Source of the DNA: Oxytricha trifallax
Taxonomy: Eukaryota; Ciliophora; Spirotrichea; Sporadotrichida; Oxytrichidae
Assembly (NCBI GenBank): GCA_000711775.1
Contig: ARYC01017148.1
Location: 34,362 to 98,361, forward strand
Length of the DNA stretch: 64,000 nt
Direction of reading: 5' to 3'
Positions 24,023 through 35,270 of the stretch are shown one piece after another. Each line of letters begins with the position of its first letter. Position 1 is the first letter of the stretch. Made by a program: the position numbers and the translations under genes. The notes beneath the pieces were generated by a model that was not told where the DNA came from, made no database searches, and saw only the letters and a list, made by a program, of their open reading frames with translations.

Positions 24023-24475
24023 GATTAAATTTATATATTTAATTATGTTATCTAAATTTGTATTAAACTCTGCCCTATCTATTTATTCTCTGGTCTAATA
24101 GTCTAAAAGTCTAATCACACTTTTTATTAAACCTCACTCCCATTTCTCAGACTGTAGTCTAATGGTCTAAAAGTCTAATTTGATAATGCGAGTAGACTGA
24201 TAGCTGTAATTATAGAGTAGAGTCTAATCGTCTAAGAGTCTAATGGTTAATAGATTTAATCAATTAATAAAAACTTTTAATATTAAAATAATTAATATAA
24301 TATACCAATAGACTAATATACTAGCAGTTAAAACAAGAAAATGAGTCTAATGTTTTTGCAAACCAAATTAGGATTAAAAGAGTACTTAATCAGTGGCAGT
24401 TGAGATTATTAATATATTCAAACTCTATTTGTATTTCTCATATTTCCTATTCTTATGTATTTTAACAATATAATA
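24023..24475 (-). repeat. Right arm of Rep-like element
   Basis: Inverse of 22150-22596 with a few substitutions and a short indel near 24450. It carries the same TTAGAC-type repeated words. Confidence 0.75.
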
Positions 24476-26343
24476 ATGTGAAACAAACAAACCTGTAATT
24501 TTACTTTATAATAATTTATATAAGTAAATGGATGATTACTATAAAACATAAAGTTAAAACAAGACTAATCAATTATATTTTTCTATAATAAAAATAATAA
24601 TAAATTAAAAATTTAATATTGGCAAATTATAATCAACTAATAAATTTACCCAATTAATTAACTATATTAATTTGTTTAGTTATTTATGTTTTGAATTGTG
24701 ATTATTTAAATTTGTTAAAATATTTTATTTTATTAAAATTTACTAAATATTAGTTCAAATTCTTAAGATGAAGACATATCTATGGAGATTAAGATTACGT
24801 CTTATGATAATAACAATATCCTCTAAGCAAGCCAAAATTAGAGACTTAACAACCACAATTTACCTCATAATTCAACTGTACCTAAAAGGGGACAATCGCA
24901 TATTAGTACACAAATACGTGAAATGCCTTTAGATCAACGAGAAAGGATTAAATAGGGTTAATTACAAAATACTTTGCAATACAATATAAATCTCTTTTTC
25001 TTAAAAAAATTGAGATGGGATAATGAATTTAATATTGAATTTGTATATTTGCAGGATATTTTTATTTTCATTTGATGATTTATTTTTTTAATGATTATTT
25101 CTTTTGCTATTTGGTTGAATAATCTTCTAAATTTATTAATTACAAGTGGAATTAATATAGTGTAATGAATTAAATAAATCTAATTGATTATTTAACAAAA
25201 GAAATAAATACTAAAAACAAGAAATAATTTAAGTTATTAAGTATTTCTAGTTTGAGACATAGTTTCGAAATATTGAAAATGTTTGAATTGTCTAACTCGA
25301 ATGATTTCGTATTTCCAGAATTAATTTCAATGATAAAAATTAGCTAACTAACAAACTATCTAACTAAGTATTTGTAAATAAACTATAATCAATTTAATTT
25401 GATAATAAGAATGAAATATAATCATAAATTACTTTATGATTCATGATTATAAATCGTATTTAAAGAAAAATTTGGCTTACTTTATTACTTTCTCATATAT
25501 TTTCGTCAATTTTAATTGATTAGCATAGAATAAAATGTAAAGCAGCAATTTAAAAAATTCTAAAATAAGATAATTCTAAGTATGTTGGTGCTTTTATATT
25601 TAAAGTTTTGGTATATTTTTTTAGATCTAATTTAGAAAATCTTATTTTATGCTTAATATATTTATTTAATTAACACATTTTAATATAATCCACTCATTAT
25701 AAAATTAATTATATAGTTGATTTAAGGAATCAAGATTATTTTAGTTACTTAAAAATTAAACAATACTGCTTTAATATAAAAATACTTACTTAATAAAATT
25801 TACCTAACATAAATGGGTAATATTTTAAATTCTAAATATCTTAATCTGTAATGAAAATAAATAAAATGAATAAAATTATACTTACAATGTCAATTAAACT
25901 CTTACATTAATATTGATAGAATACGTTTAAATTATTAAATTTATTTAAATTTGAAAAATGCTTGATTAAATCAGGTTCATAGAATTGCTTTTTTAAATAT
26001 TAGATGAGCTTCTTTTTATTGGAAGTATTTCTTAATGAAAGAGCAAATTCAACTTTAATTAGAAATTAATTTATAGAATTTAGAGGTATTTTTAATTAAA
26101 TAAAGTTTATCTTACTCAAAGAATGCGAAAAAAGGACGGTCAATTGAAAACTCAGCTTTTTTTTAAAAAATTCTTCTATAATGAACCCATAATCATTCTA
26201 TTTAGTTTATTTTAAATAACACTTTTTATTTTAATTAGTTTTTGAAACTTTGAATGAATTCGTACAATATTAAATGAATATTTTTTTCATAAATTTGAAC
26301 TTGCTTAATCGATTCATATATGAGTTATAGAAATTGTTGAATA
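24476..26343. other. AT-rich stretch, no gene seen
   Basis: A slightly less AT-rich patch at about 24770-24960 has no sustained frame I can support. Nothing else is seen. Confidence 0.5.
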
Positions 26344-26759
26344 TTGTAGGAATACATTTGATTTTGGAAAATTAATTTAAATTAATAATTAAATAATTAT
26401 AACTCGTGGCAGTTAACTTTTTGGAAACCTAGACAATATGGTACTTGTTAGATAGAGAATTTAAATTTAGCTGGACTTTACTATTGGCGGTACCCCTCTA
26501 TCGCATCCCTGAAGCGAGATAAATGAACTTTAATTTTTATATTAAAATCAACTAAACAAATCACCAAAAATTAAAGTCGAGTTATCTCGCTTCAGGGATG
26601 CAATAGAGGGGTACAGCCATTAGTAAAGTCCAGCTAAATTCAAATTCTCTATCGAACAAGTACCATATTGTCCAGGTTTCAAAAGGTTAAATGCAACGAA
26701 TTATAATTATTTAATTATTATTTTAGATTAATTTTCCAAAATCAAATGTATTCCTACAA
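26344..26759. mobile_element. Foldback MITE, 416 bp, TA target duplication
   Basis: TTGTAGGAATACATTTGA at the left end and its inverse at the right, with TA on both sides; arms pair along nearly the whole length. Closest to the copy at 5439-5857 (shared CTGGACTTTACTATTGGCGG segment). No ORF. Confidence 0.85.
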
Positions 26760-29248
26760 TAATTAGAAACTTGTGTCCAAATGTAAAGGTATATTATCTA
26801 AGTAATTGCCTATATTGTTTTTTAATATTTGCATAATTATTATATTTCTAAAGTACTCGCTTACTAAATGAATAAAAATATATTTTATTATAGGAAACAT
26901 TTTGATTCCACAAAATAATAAATATGATCTATTTAGGCACATTAAATTGCTCCCTAAATTTAAATATTTTAATTTAGTTTTTAATGATAATTAAAATCAA
27001 GATCAGAGAATTAATGAAGTTTCGAGAATATCTCATTAGTATTTTATTTTAGTTTATAAATAGTATATAAAAAATTATAATAAAAATATTTATTTGATTA
27101 AAGATAATTTGAGTGTTAAATTTTAAAATATAACTTTATTAATGTTTTTTCAAAGAGTTTATTGTAGACATATAATTTTTTTTAGTAACAAGAACAATAA
27201 AAATCAATATTTTTGAATAATGGTGAACCTAATAAACTCCAAATTCTGCAAAGATTTTAAATAAATTTTTAATTTATATATAACTCGGAAAGAATGCATC
27301 TGCTCTAGAAAATAAAGCTTTTTAACTCCATTATTATTGAAATATCATTAAAAATTAATTTATTAAAAAGTTGTAAATAAAATAAATATAAAATTTTATT
27401 TTTAAAAATTTATAATATAAATATACAAATATACAATCAACTAATTTTTTAATATTATTTCTAAAATAATATTCTTCTCCATAAAAATAAAAAAAATTAT
27501 ATAGCAATAACCTAAAAATTGCACTGAGAAAGATTCTTAAGTATAACCAAAAAACAAAAAAATAAATATCTAATAAACATTTATACATATTGATAATATA
27601 GTTTAAAAAAACATCAAAAACTAACCAAGTAAATAGCCTGCATAGGCGACCACGATAAGCCAAAAGACTGCAATATAATTTAACACGGGTAATTCAACAA
27701 TTCCCAATCAAAGCATTACTACTAACTCAAGTAAGAGTAGTAAAATATTAGCTCTTCTCTAGTCAAAGCCTAAAAAATGAACTTTTTAATTTGCTGTCTT
27801 AAATTTATTTGAATTTTAAAATTTATTTTACAATTTCTCTATATAATTTCGAACAGATTGAATTTACTATGAAAAAATGATGAGTAAAATAAAATTCAAT
27901 ATATTTTATAAACTTTATAAGTAATCTAAATTATTATTAAATTATATCTATAAACTTCTAAATTAAACAAAAAATGAGATTACATTTATTTCATAATGAA
28001 TTGAGAGTTGATCAATGACAAACAAGTTATAAAGTAAAATTTCTCCGAAAATTAGTTTTTTATTTTCATTACGAATTCTTCCTTCATATGTGTTTGGTTA
28101 GCTTTATATTAGCAAAGTTTGTTGTGATATTCAACTTTATAGAAAAAAATGTTTGTAAAATACTTATTCTGTCCAATTTGTATTGAGGAAGAAGCATTTA
28201 TATGTGTCACTTCGTTGTTTTAGAGTTAAAATTTAGTATAAAAAATTACTTATTAGATATTTTTTTAATATCATAAGGAATCCGAGGATACATTGAAATT
28301 AATTATTATATAAAAAATAACAATATTTTCGATTGATAAAATAAATTTTACTAGTTACACGCAAAGATAATATATTTATTTATTGTAAGTTAAAAACTTT
28401 TTGTCAAAAAATAATAACATTAAATTTTCAATTAAATCAACCTTACAAATAAAATTATATGCTAAATTTAACTAAATTAAATAATATAATATAATTCTGA
28501 AAATCATATCATAATCTTAATAATTAAGAATATAGGCACAATTAAATGAAATACACTTTTAAGTTAATTGATAATTAAGTGAAATATAGGAAGATGTTTT
28601 TGTTGTTGGTATCTATTTTAATTGTTATTTAGAAAACTTATTAAAAGATATTTTTTCTCTTTTTAAGGCTTTATTTTATTTTTGGTAAAAAAATTAAATT
28701 TAACTGATTAATCCCTATATATCCTTGTTGAATAAATAAACCAAATTTATTAATAATAAACCTAATCAAAATTAATTAAATAATATATATCCATAATTTA
28801 ATTTGTATGCTTAATAAAATTATCACATCGAAAAATGTTAATTCAAGAGAATTCTTAATTAAAATAAAAACTTTGACAAATAAATTATCAATTTAATTCT
28901 GAGAAAATATATTAAAAAGTTTCTTCATTTATTTGTATGCTAAATTGCTATGAAAGCAAATATATTTTGGCTTAAAGAATGATGTATAGGAGGAAATCAC
29001 TTTATTATAAGGACAATCATGTAAAATAGTCAATTAATACTTTTAATTACGAGAGAAATTAAATTTTGAGTTGTCTCAATAATTCTCCTGAAAATTTATG
29101 AAAGATTTATTTGGAGTATCTTAAATCAAATTATTCATCATTGAAGAGTGTTAAAGAACGAAGAATTTTTATTATTTATAAAAATCATAATTTACTCAGC
29201 ATTATACATTTAGATAATAAATTTTACCTTTACATAATTATTATATTA
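26760..29248. other. AT-rich stretch, no supported gene
   Basis: A minus-strand 102-codon frame at 27355-27663 is Phe/Tyr/Leu-rich and reads like AT-rich noise. The patch around 27630-27770 is less AT-rich but shows no gene. Confidence 0.45.
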
Positions 29249-29664
29249 TTGTAGGAATAAATTCGAAATTGGGAAAATATAATAAATTAAATTAATAATA
29301 AATCAAAATCGTGGCAGTTTAAGTTGGCCAATTTGAACGATCTTGGGCTCATTCTATAGAGAATTTAAAAAAAAGTTGGACTTTATTGTTGATGGTTCTA
29401 TTTTATCTCATCCCTGGAGCGAGAAAACTTCACTTTTATTAAACTTATCTAAATTCATTTAATTATACCCTCACATTAAACTCAAATTATCTCGCTTCAG
29501 GGATGAGATAAAATAGAACCGCCAACAATAAAGTCCAGCTAATTTTAAATTATCTATCGAATGAGCCCAAGATCGTCTAAATTGGCTAACTTTAACTGCC
29601 ACGATTCTGAATTATTAATAATTTAAATATAATTAATTTCCCAATTTCGAATGTATTCCTACAA
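29249..29664. mobile_element. Foldback MITE, 416 bp, TA target duplication, diverged subfamily
   Basis: TTGTAGGAATAAATTCGAAA at the left end, inverse at the right, TA flanks. Same length and architecture as the other copies but with diverged arms (GATCTTGGGCTCATTC in place of CAATATGGTACTTG). Confidence 0.85.
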
Positions 29665-30423
29665 TATTATTAATAAAATTAAGTAAAATTAAAGTAAAAA
29701 TCAATTAAAAAAAAAAAGAATTTAAATTTGAAAGAAAGACAAAATCATATTAAAAAGATATATTTTTGAATTGTCAAAAAAATTTCAAATTTCTTTTATT
29801 TTTATTAATTGCAGTTATAGCATATTTTTTTTCCTCGATTTAGATAAATAAAAATTAATGCTTTGATTAATATTTATTATTTGTGAAGTAAATATAAAAT
29901 TTAATATATCTCGCTGTAGCCGTGATAATTATTAAACAAAAAATTACTTTAATATTTATATAGAAAAAAATGATGCTTATTATTAAGCTTGAAAAAGCAT
30001 TCTGTAGCTAATTATAAAATTTATTAATTTATTTTTACTTTAATCCGATAAAATTATAAGTAAATAAAATATCATAATATTTATAAGGTATTGATTAGGT
30101 AAATAGAGTAAAATGAAGAATTACGAAAATTAAATCTAAATAAATAGTTTGAAGGAATTATTTAAATTTGGATAATATAACTGTACTAATTGAAGAAATA
30201 TTCTTTGTTAATAATAATCGGTCAAGATTGTATTTTTTAATAGCTTTTTAGTAGTTGGTTTATATCTGAAATCCCAAATATATTTAATAAATTAATAAAT
30301 TAATTAACTATTAATTTAAATATTTTATATTGAGTAAGAATTTAATATTTAAGTATAATTAGAGGTTAATCATTTATTACTTAGAGTATTAAATTATATT
30401 TTCACTAATTAAATAATTGTAAA
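29665..30423. other. AT-rich stretch, no gene seen
   Basis: No coding-like frame on either strand. Confidence 0.5.
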
Positions 30424-30790
30424 TGTACTCTAACAAAAACTATCATCAAATTAGAGTTAGAGGGCGGTATATTGTGAATTAAATTATATATTATAAAACA
30501 TATAATGTGTGTAATATCATATTTATAATAATCAACATTTTATTTTAATTAAATTTACTATTATTATTATTATTTTACAACAAAGCATACTTATAAAAAG
30601 TTTAAATTTCAAGCTTTATCAATTTAATTGTTAAAAAACTTTAAATTATAAATAACTTATTTATTAAATATTAAATTTACAATTTCTAGGAAACGATATG
30701 TCATATTTTAATAATTATTAAATATATATTTAATTCACTCTGTACCGTCCTCTAACTCTAATTTAATCATCGTTTGTGTAAGAGTGCGGT
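30424..30790. repeat. Imperfect ~365 bp inverted repeat
   Basis: AAATTAGAGTTAGAGGGCGG near 30447 and its imperfect inverse CCGTCCTCTAACTCTAATTT near 30750 are the cores of inverted ends that also share TACTCTAACA-like outer sequence. The interior is AT-rich with no ORF. Probably an old non-autonomous element. Confidence 0.5.
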
Positions 30791-31533
30791 TTAAATTATT
30801 TAATTAGTTAAAATATAATTAAATACAATAGAGAATAAATTGATTAATTCTCTATAAATAATTAAATATTTTACTCAAAATGCTAATATGACTTTTATTT
30901 AACATCATAAAACAATATTTATAATTAATATTTATGCTAAAACATTTTAAAAAAATTAATAAGTTTCTAAATATTTATTATTAAATTTCTATTTAAAGTT
31001 TTTTCTCTCGATGATTTATCAATTTTAAATAAATATTATAAAAGAAAATGTTTTTTAAATATTTATTTTTTCCATTAAAGAATAGGCATTATTAATTATC
31101 TCGAAGTTAAATTTAGACCAATTTCAATAAATTAAATAACAAAGTGTAAATAAGCAACTATTTAATTAATAATAATATATTAATAAAATATAAAATTATT
31201 AATAATGTTAAGTAAAAATATTCTCATATGTTCAATTAAGAATAATAATTAAGATAAAATTGACTTACAATTTAATTTATAATAAATCAATAAATAAAAA
31301 AATTATATCCCAAACATATATATTAATGTCTGTTTAAAAATCAAAATAAAGCATACCTCTAACTAAATATAATATAGATTTTTTTTTCATTATTTATTTT
31401 ATTAATTTATTTAATCAACTCTCTCATATTCTAATTTATCATTCAATATTTATTATCGAACAATCAAGCACTTTATATTATTTACTCATAACTATTATTT
31501 AAAAATATTATAAATTAAAGATTCATAACTTAC
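30791..31533. other. AT-rich stretch upstream of CK1-like paralog 2
   Basis: No gene seen. The last ~150 bp resemble the sequence upstream of paralog 1 (about 2280-2386), so this probably holds its promoter. Confidence 0.4.
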
Positions 31534-33660
31534 ATGCAATAAATTGAAATCTCAGTTATTTATACAATAGAAATTATATTTCTATTGTCTAAAATTTTAT
31601 AGATTTAAGTTGAAGACTTACCACAACAAATAAGGAAGGCAGGTCACTAGTTAAAGTTCAAGGAAGTCATAGGAAAGAGTGCCTACGGTTTGGTATGCTT
31701 GTACGAATCAATAAAGAGCTAAAAATTCGCCATTAAGTTTGAGCATAGCAAATCTCCAATTAAAAAATTGTTGCAAGAAAGTCTCAATCTCAAGAAAATT
31801 CATCATAAAATATTTTACAAATAACCAGTCTAAGTTTATTATTTGATCTATCAATCTAGTTTTACATTTGGAACTCAAAAACTTTTCTTAATATTTTTTT
31901 ATTTTTAAATAAATAAATTAAGATTTTTAGTATGTAAATATGTAAAATGAACTTAGAAAAAAATAATTAACTTTAGTTTTTTTTTAAAAACCAATTTAAT
32001 TTGAAAAATAAATTTAATTATGTGACACTCAATGAAATATAGATTAAAATTAAATGACTTCTTACAAATTTTAATATCTTTTAAAATTCATGAAAAAAAT
32101 TAAATAAATGCGTATTCTTAAACCAGAGTTATAATGATACCCTAGTATATCGCCCATGGCTTCGAGCAATGAGCATCTAAAAGTTACGAAGGCTTCAACA
32201 TTTTGATTATGGACTTTTAATAAAACTTTGTAGTATTTTAGATTATATTAAAATTATTATTTCTTTTTCTAAGAAGGTCTGGATTATTTTTGGCTTAAAA
32301 ATCCTAGTGACAAAAAAGAGCTTAAAAGATTTAGAGATTTATCATTAAAAATGTTTGAAGCTGTAAAATCTCTTCATCAAGCAAAATTGTATTTAATTAT
32401 GTATATTTTCTAGGAATTATAAATAAGCGAATTATATTCACAGAGATATCAAGCCTGATAACTTTAGAATAAATGATGAAAAAGTATACTTTGTCGATTT
32501 GTATTTTAAAATTACACTTTTATTATTTAGGCTCCTGCAAAGCATATATAGATGATTATGGTAAACATATAAAATGGAACGACAATCAAGTCCACAGAGG
32601 CACCCTATTTACTGCTTCAATTAGTGCTCATGATAACAATGAGGTGGCAAGAATTGATGACTTAATATCCCTTATCTACTTAATATTTATTTTGTATGTA
32701 ATCGCTTAACATCCAAATTTATTATAGTCACATATATTAATAATTACTCGTTGATGATGCTCACTGGAGAGAAACTTCCTTGGGATGATAATCCAACAAC
32801 CTAATAAATTTCATATATTTATTTCCTCATAGATGTACAATGGCAAAAGAATTTAAGACCTTAAGAAAGAGCTAAAAGCTATTTATACTTTTATTTTTAA
32901 TCAAAATATTAATTTATACATTTTTAGCTGAGTATTTCCAATATGATGTTAATAAAAGACTTTTTGAGATACTTCAGCTCCTTGAAAATCATTATAATTT
33001 TTATAACATGACTTTTTAAAATTTTTTTTGTTTTAATGCATTAATGTATGTTTTATATTTAATTTATGAAAAGCAGCTTTACACCTAATTTCAAGGAGTC
33101 GATGTTGACTATGAAGCAATCGAGGCATTATTGACCAATATTAATTAAAAAGTTTTGGACTAATTTAGATTTTAAAACATCATTAATAATTGCAAAATAG
33201 TTATTAATAGAAACAAGTCCCAAATATAAAATAAGGTACTCTCTTTTGGAAGACCCATGTACATTTTTAGATTAATTTACATAAAATTGAATTTTGATTT
33301 AATTGTTAATTAAAAAAAAAATTAATATCATTCCATAACTCGAAGCAGGACCTTGCATTACATAAATATCAATTTATTAACCAAGAAATTATGCTAAATT
33401 ATCTAATCTAGGGAATTTAGAAAATATTTCAAATATATTTATCTTATTATTTAATGGAATGCAATATAAAATTTAATTATTAATATTGCACTAAAAACCT
33501 AAAAGCTTGAACAGTAAGTTGATGTTATTACTCTGGAAATACAAAAATAGAAAAGAAATATGAATGTTCAAACTGAATAAGAAATGTTAAGTTTCTAGCA
33601 AACTAATACTAGAAACCTTGAAATCATTTCAGAAAGCAAAAAACTCTGTTTTATACTTTA
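31534..33660 (+). CDS. Casein-kinase-1-like protein kinase, paralog 2 (IES-interrupted)
   Basis: ATG 31534 (MQQIEIS, IES, VEDLPQQIRKAG). Joined MDSs give GKSAYGLV (glycine loop), FAIKFE, MIPQYIAHGFEQ, FNILIMDF, LKMFEAVKSLHQANYIHRDIKPDN, VDLGSCKAYID (DLG, not DFG), RGTLFTASISAH, LIYSLMMLTGEKLPW, EYFQYDVNKRLFEIL and GVDVDYEAIEALLTNI, then DQFRFQNIINNCK without a break. A single in-frame TGA at 32170-32172 sits in the FEQ-ASKS segment where paralog 1 has CT-containing codons, so this copy may be a pseudogene or hold a sequencing difference. Later sequence contains YAKLSNLGNLENI and a Gln/Ser/Thr-rich helical stretch around 33560-33650. The 3' end is not determined. Confidence 0.7.
31558..33072 (+). 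other. Nine IESs in CK1-like paralog 2
   Basis: IES (pointer): 31558-31611 (AGTT), 31813-32106 (AAATA), 32219-32267 (CTTTT), 32383-32428 (AAGC), 32501-32528 (ATTT), 32681-32748 (TACT), 32810-32834 (AT), 32881-32929 (AGCT), 32989-33072 (TGAAAA). Each falls at the same codon position as in paralog 1, with pointers shifted by at most a few bases; IES sequences and lengths differ. Frame restoration supports each boundary. Confidence 0.8.
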
Positions 33661-35270
33661 TAATTTCATAAAATTAACAATAAACTTTAAAACACTCCTT
33701 TATTAATATTATTATTAATATTTACTGTGTTTAATCACAAGTGACCGGCTCTTATATTATTTAAGCATAACATGATGGAGGAGTAGCAAAAAGCATTTAT
33801 ATCAATTTATCATGTATATAAGAAATTTAAATTGATAAAGAATTATTCCTAGTTTAATTTTATTTTAAACTATTATTTTAAATTTACCATTTTTTAAAGC
33901 GCTTATTGCTAGCAATCTTATTAATAAGTCCTAATTATTTTTAAAGTTTAAATCTGTTAATGAGACTCAGGAAGAAGACAATGTCTAGTCAGCAAGCACA
34001 AAAGGCGGATTGCATTAAAAGATAAATTTGGTCTCTGGGTATTTTATACACAAATTAAATTGTTTATATTTTGAGAGAAAAGACAAGGAAGATAAATATA
34101 ATCATACAAGAAATAAGCAAGGATAAATAAATGATGTAAATTAATATAAATAATTAAAAGTTTCATTTTTAATTTGGAATTTCAATTAATTCTAAAATAG
34201 TTAAAAGAATCTAAAATAATAATAAATTTGTATTGTTAACATAAGTAAATTTAAGAAGCTAAATATTTATTTAAGACTGAATTTAAAGCTTATCTAAGTA
34301 TAATCATTATTTGATTAGATCAGTACCTTATTAATTTATAAATAAATATTTTAATAATTATCAAATATCTTTAAAAGTTATCACTTAAATAATTTCCCTT
34401 GCTTTATTTTAATATAAATATGAGTATGAAATTTTATTAGTTTTTAATTCTTCCTTATTTGCTTAACAATTAAATTTTTTTATCTTGCAAATAAATTATA
34501 AAACAAATAAATTAAAATTTGTAATTTTTTAGACAATTTAAATTTTTATCTACTAGATTATATTTGTATTTTGAAGTACAATTTTTAATATAAATTTCTA
34601 TTGATATCAGACACTTATTTTACACTCTTTAATTAAACATTTTTATTTTATATGTATAAATATATAGATATATAAATATATTATTACAAAATCTAAAAAA
34701 ATTATCATATCATATATAAAACTAATTAATTATAGAAATTGAAAATTTTGCATTAAAATGAAAATAGGCTGTATAATTTATTTAATATAAAATTCAGAAT
34801 AGAGTATTTTTTATTATAGAAAATTTATTTATTGAATATAAATTATTTACTCATTTTTAATAAATAATATTTTGAATTATAATATTTTTTGGATAACCAA
34901 TAACAAAATAAGAAGATTTTGAAAAATTAGAACTTTGAGTGGTGTTATTTCACCCCACACTAATCTTTTTGTAAAGATATAATTAAGTAACAAAGTGAAT
35001 TTATGTAAAATGACACGATTTGTTTACTATCACTAAGCTGATATAGATTAAAATAATAATTAATATTTCTAAAGAGAATAATACTTAGTTTATAATATTT
35101 TTAAAATGAATTGTGTTAATATAACTTTAAATTTATTATTCAACAAAAAATACATCAAGCAAAGACCTGTTAAAGCTATTTTTTTAGTATTATGCATGAA
35201 TTTTTGAAATTTAATTTTAATTTGAAATTAAATGAAAACAGAATATAATTACACATTCCTTAATTAAAAA
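33661..35270. other. AT-rich stretch, one short coding-like patch
   Basis: About 33960-34080 reads ETQEEDNVQSASTKGGLHQ in one plus frame and could be a last MDS of paralog 2. Otherwise nothing is seen. Confidence 0.35.

Larger units (their letters stand above)
22150..24475 (-). mobile_element. 2.3 kb Rep-like element with ~450 bp terminal inverted repeats
   Basis: Left arm about 22150-22596 and right arm about 24023-24475 are inverted copies, almost identical. One ORF (minus strand) fills the whole space between the arms, its stop codon touching one arm and its ATG lying 7 bp from the other. The ORF has a superfamily 3 helicase. This layout, long repeats around one replication-type gene, recalls small replicating DNA elements or viruses that encode Rep proteins. 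No DDE transposase is present. Confidence 0.75.

Noticed and set aside
27355..27663. 102-codon minus ORF rich in Phe, Tyr, Leu
   Set aside because: Composition is what A/T homopolymer DNA yields; no motif or conservation visible.
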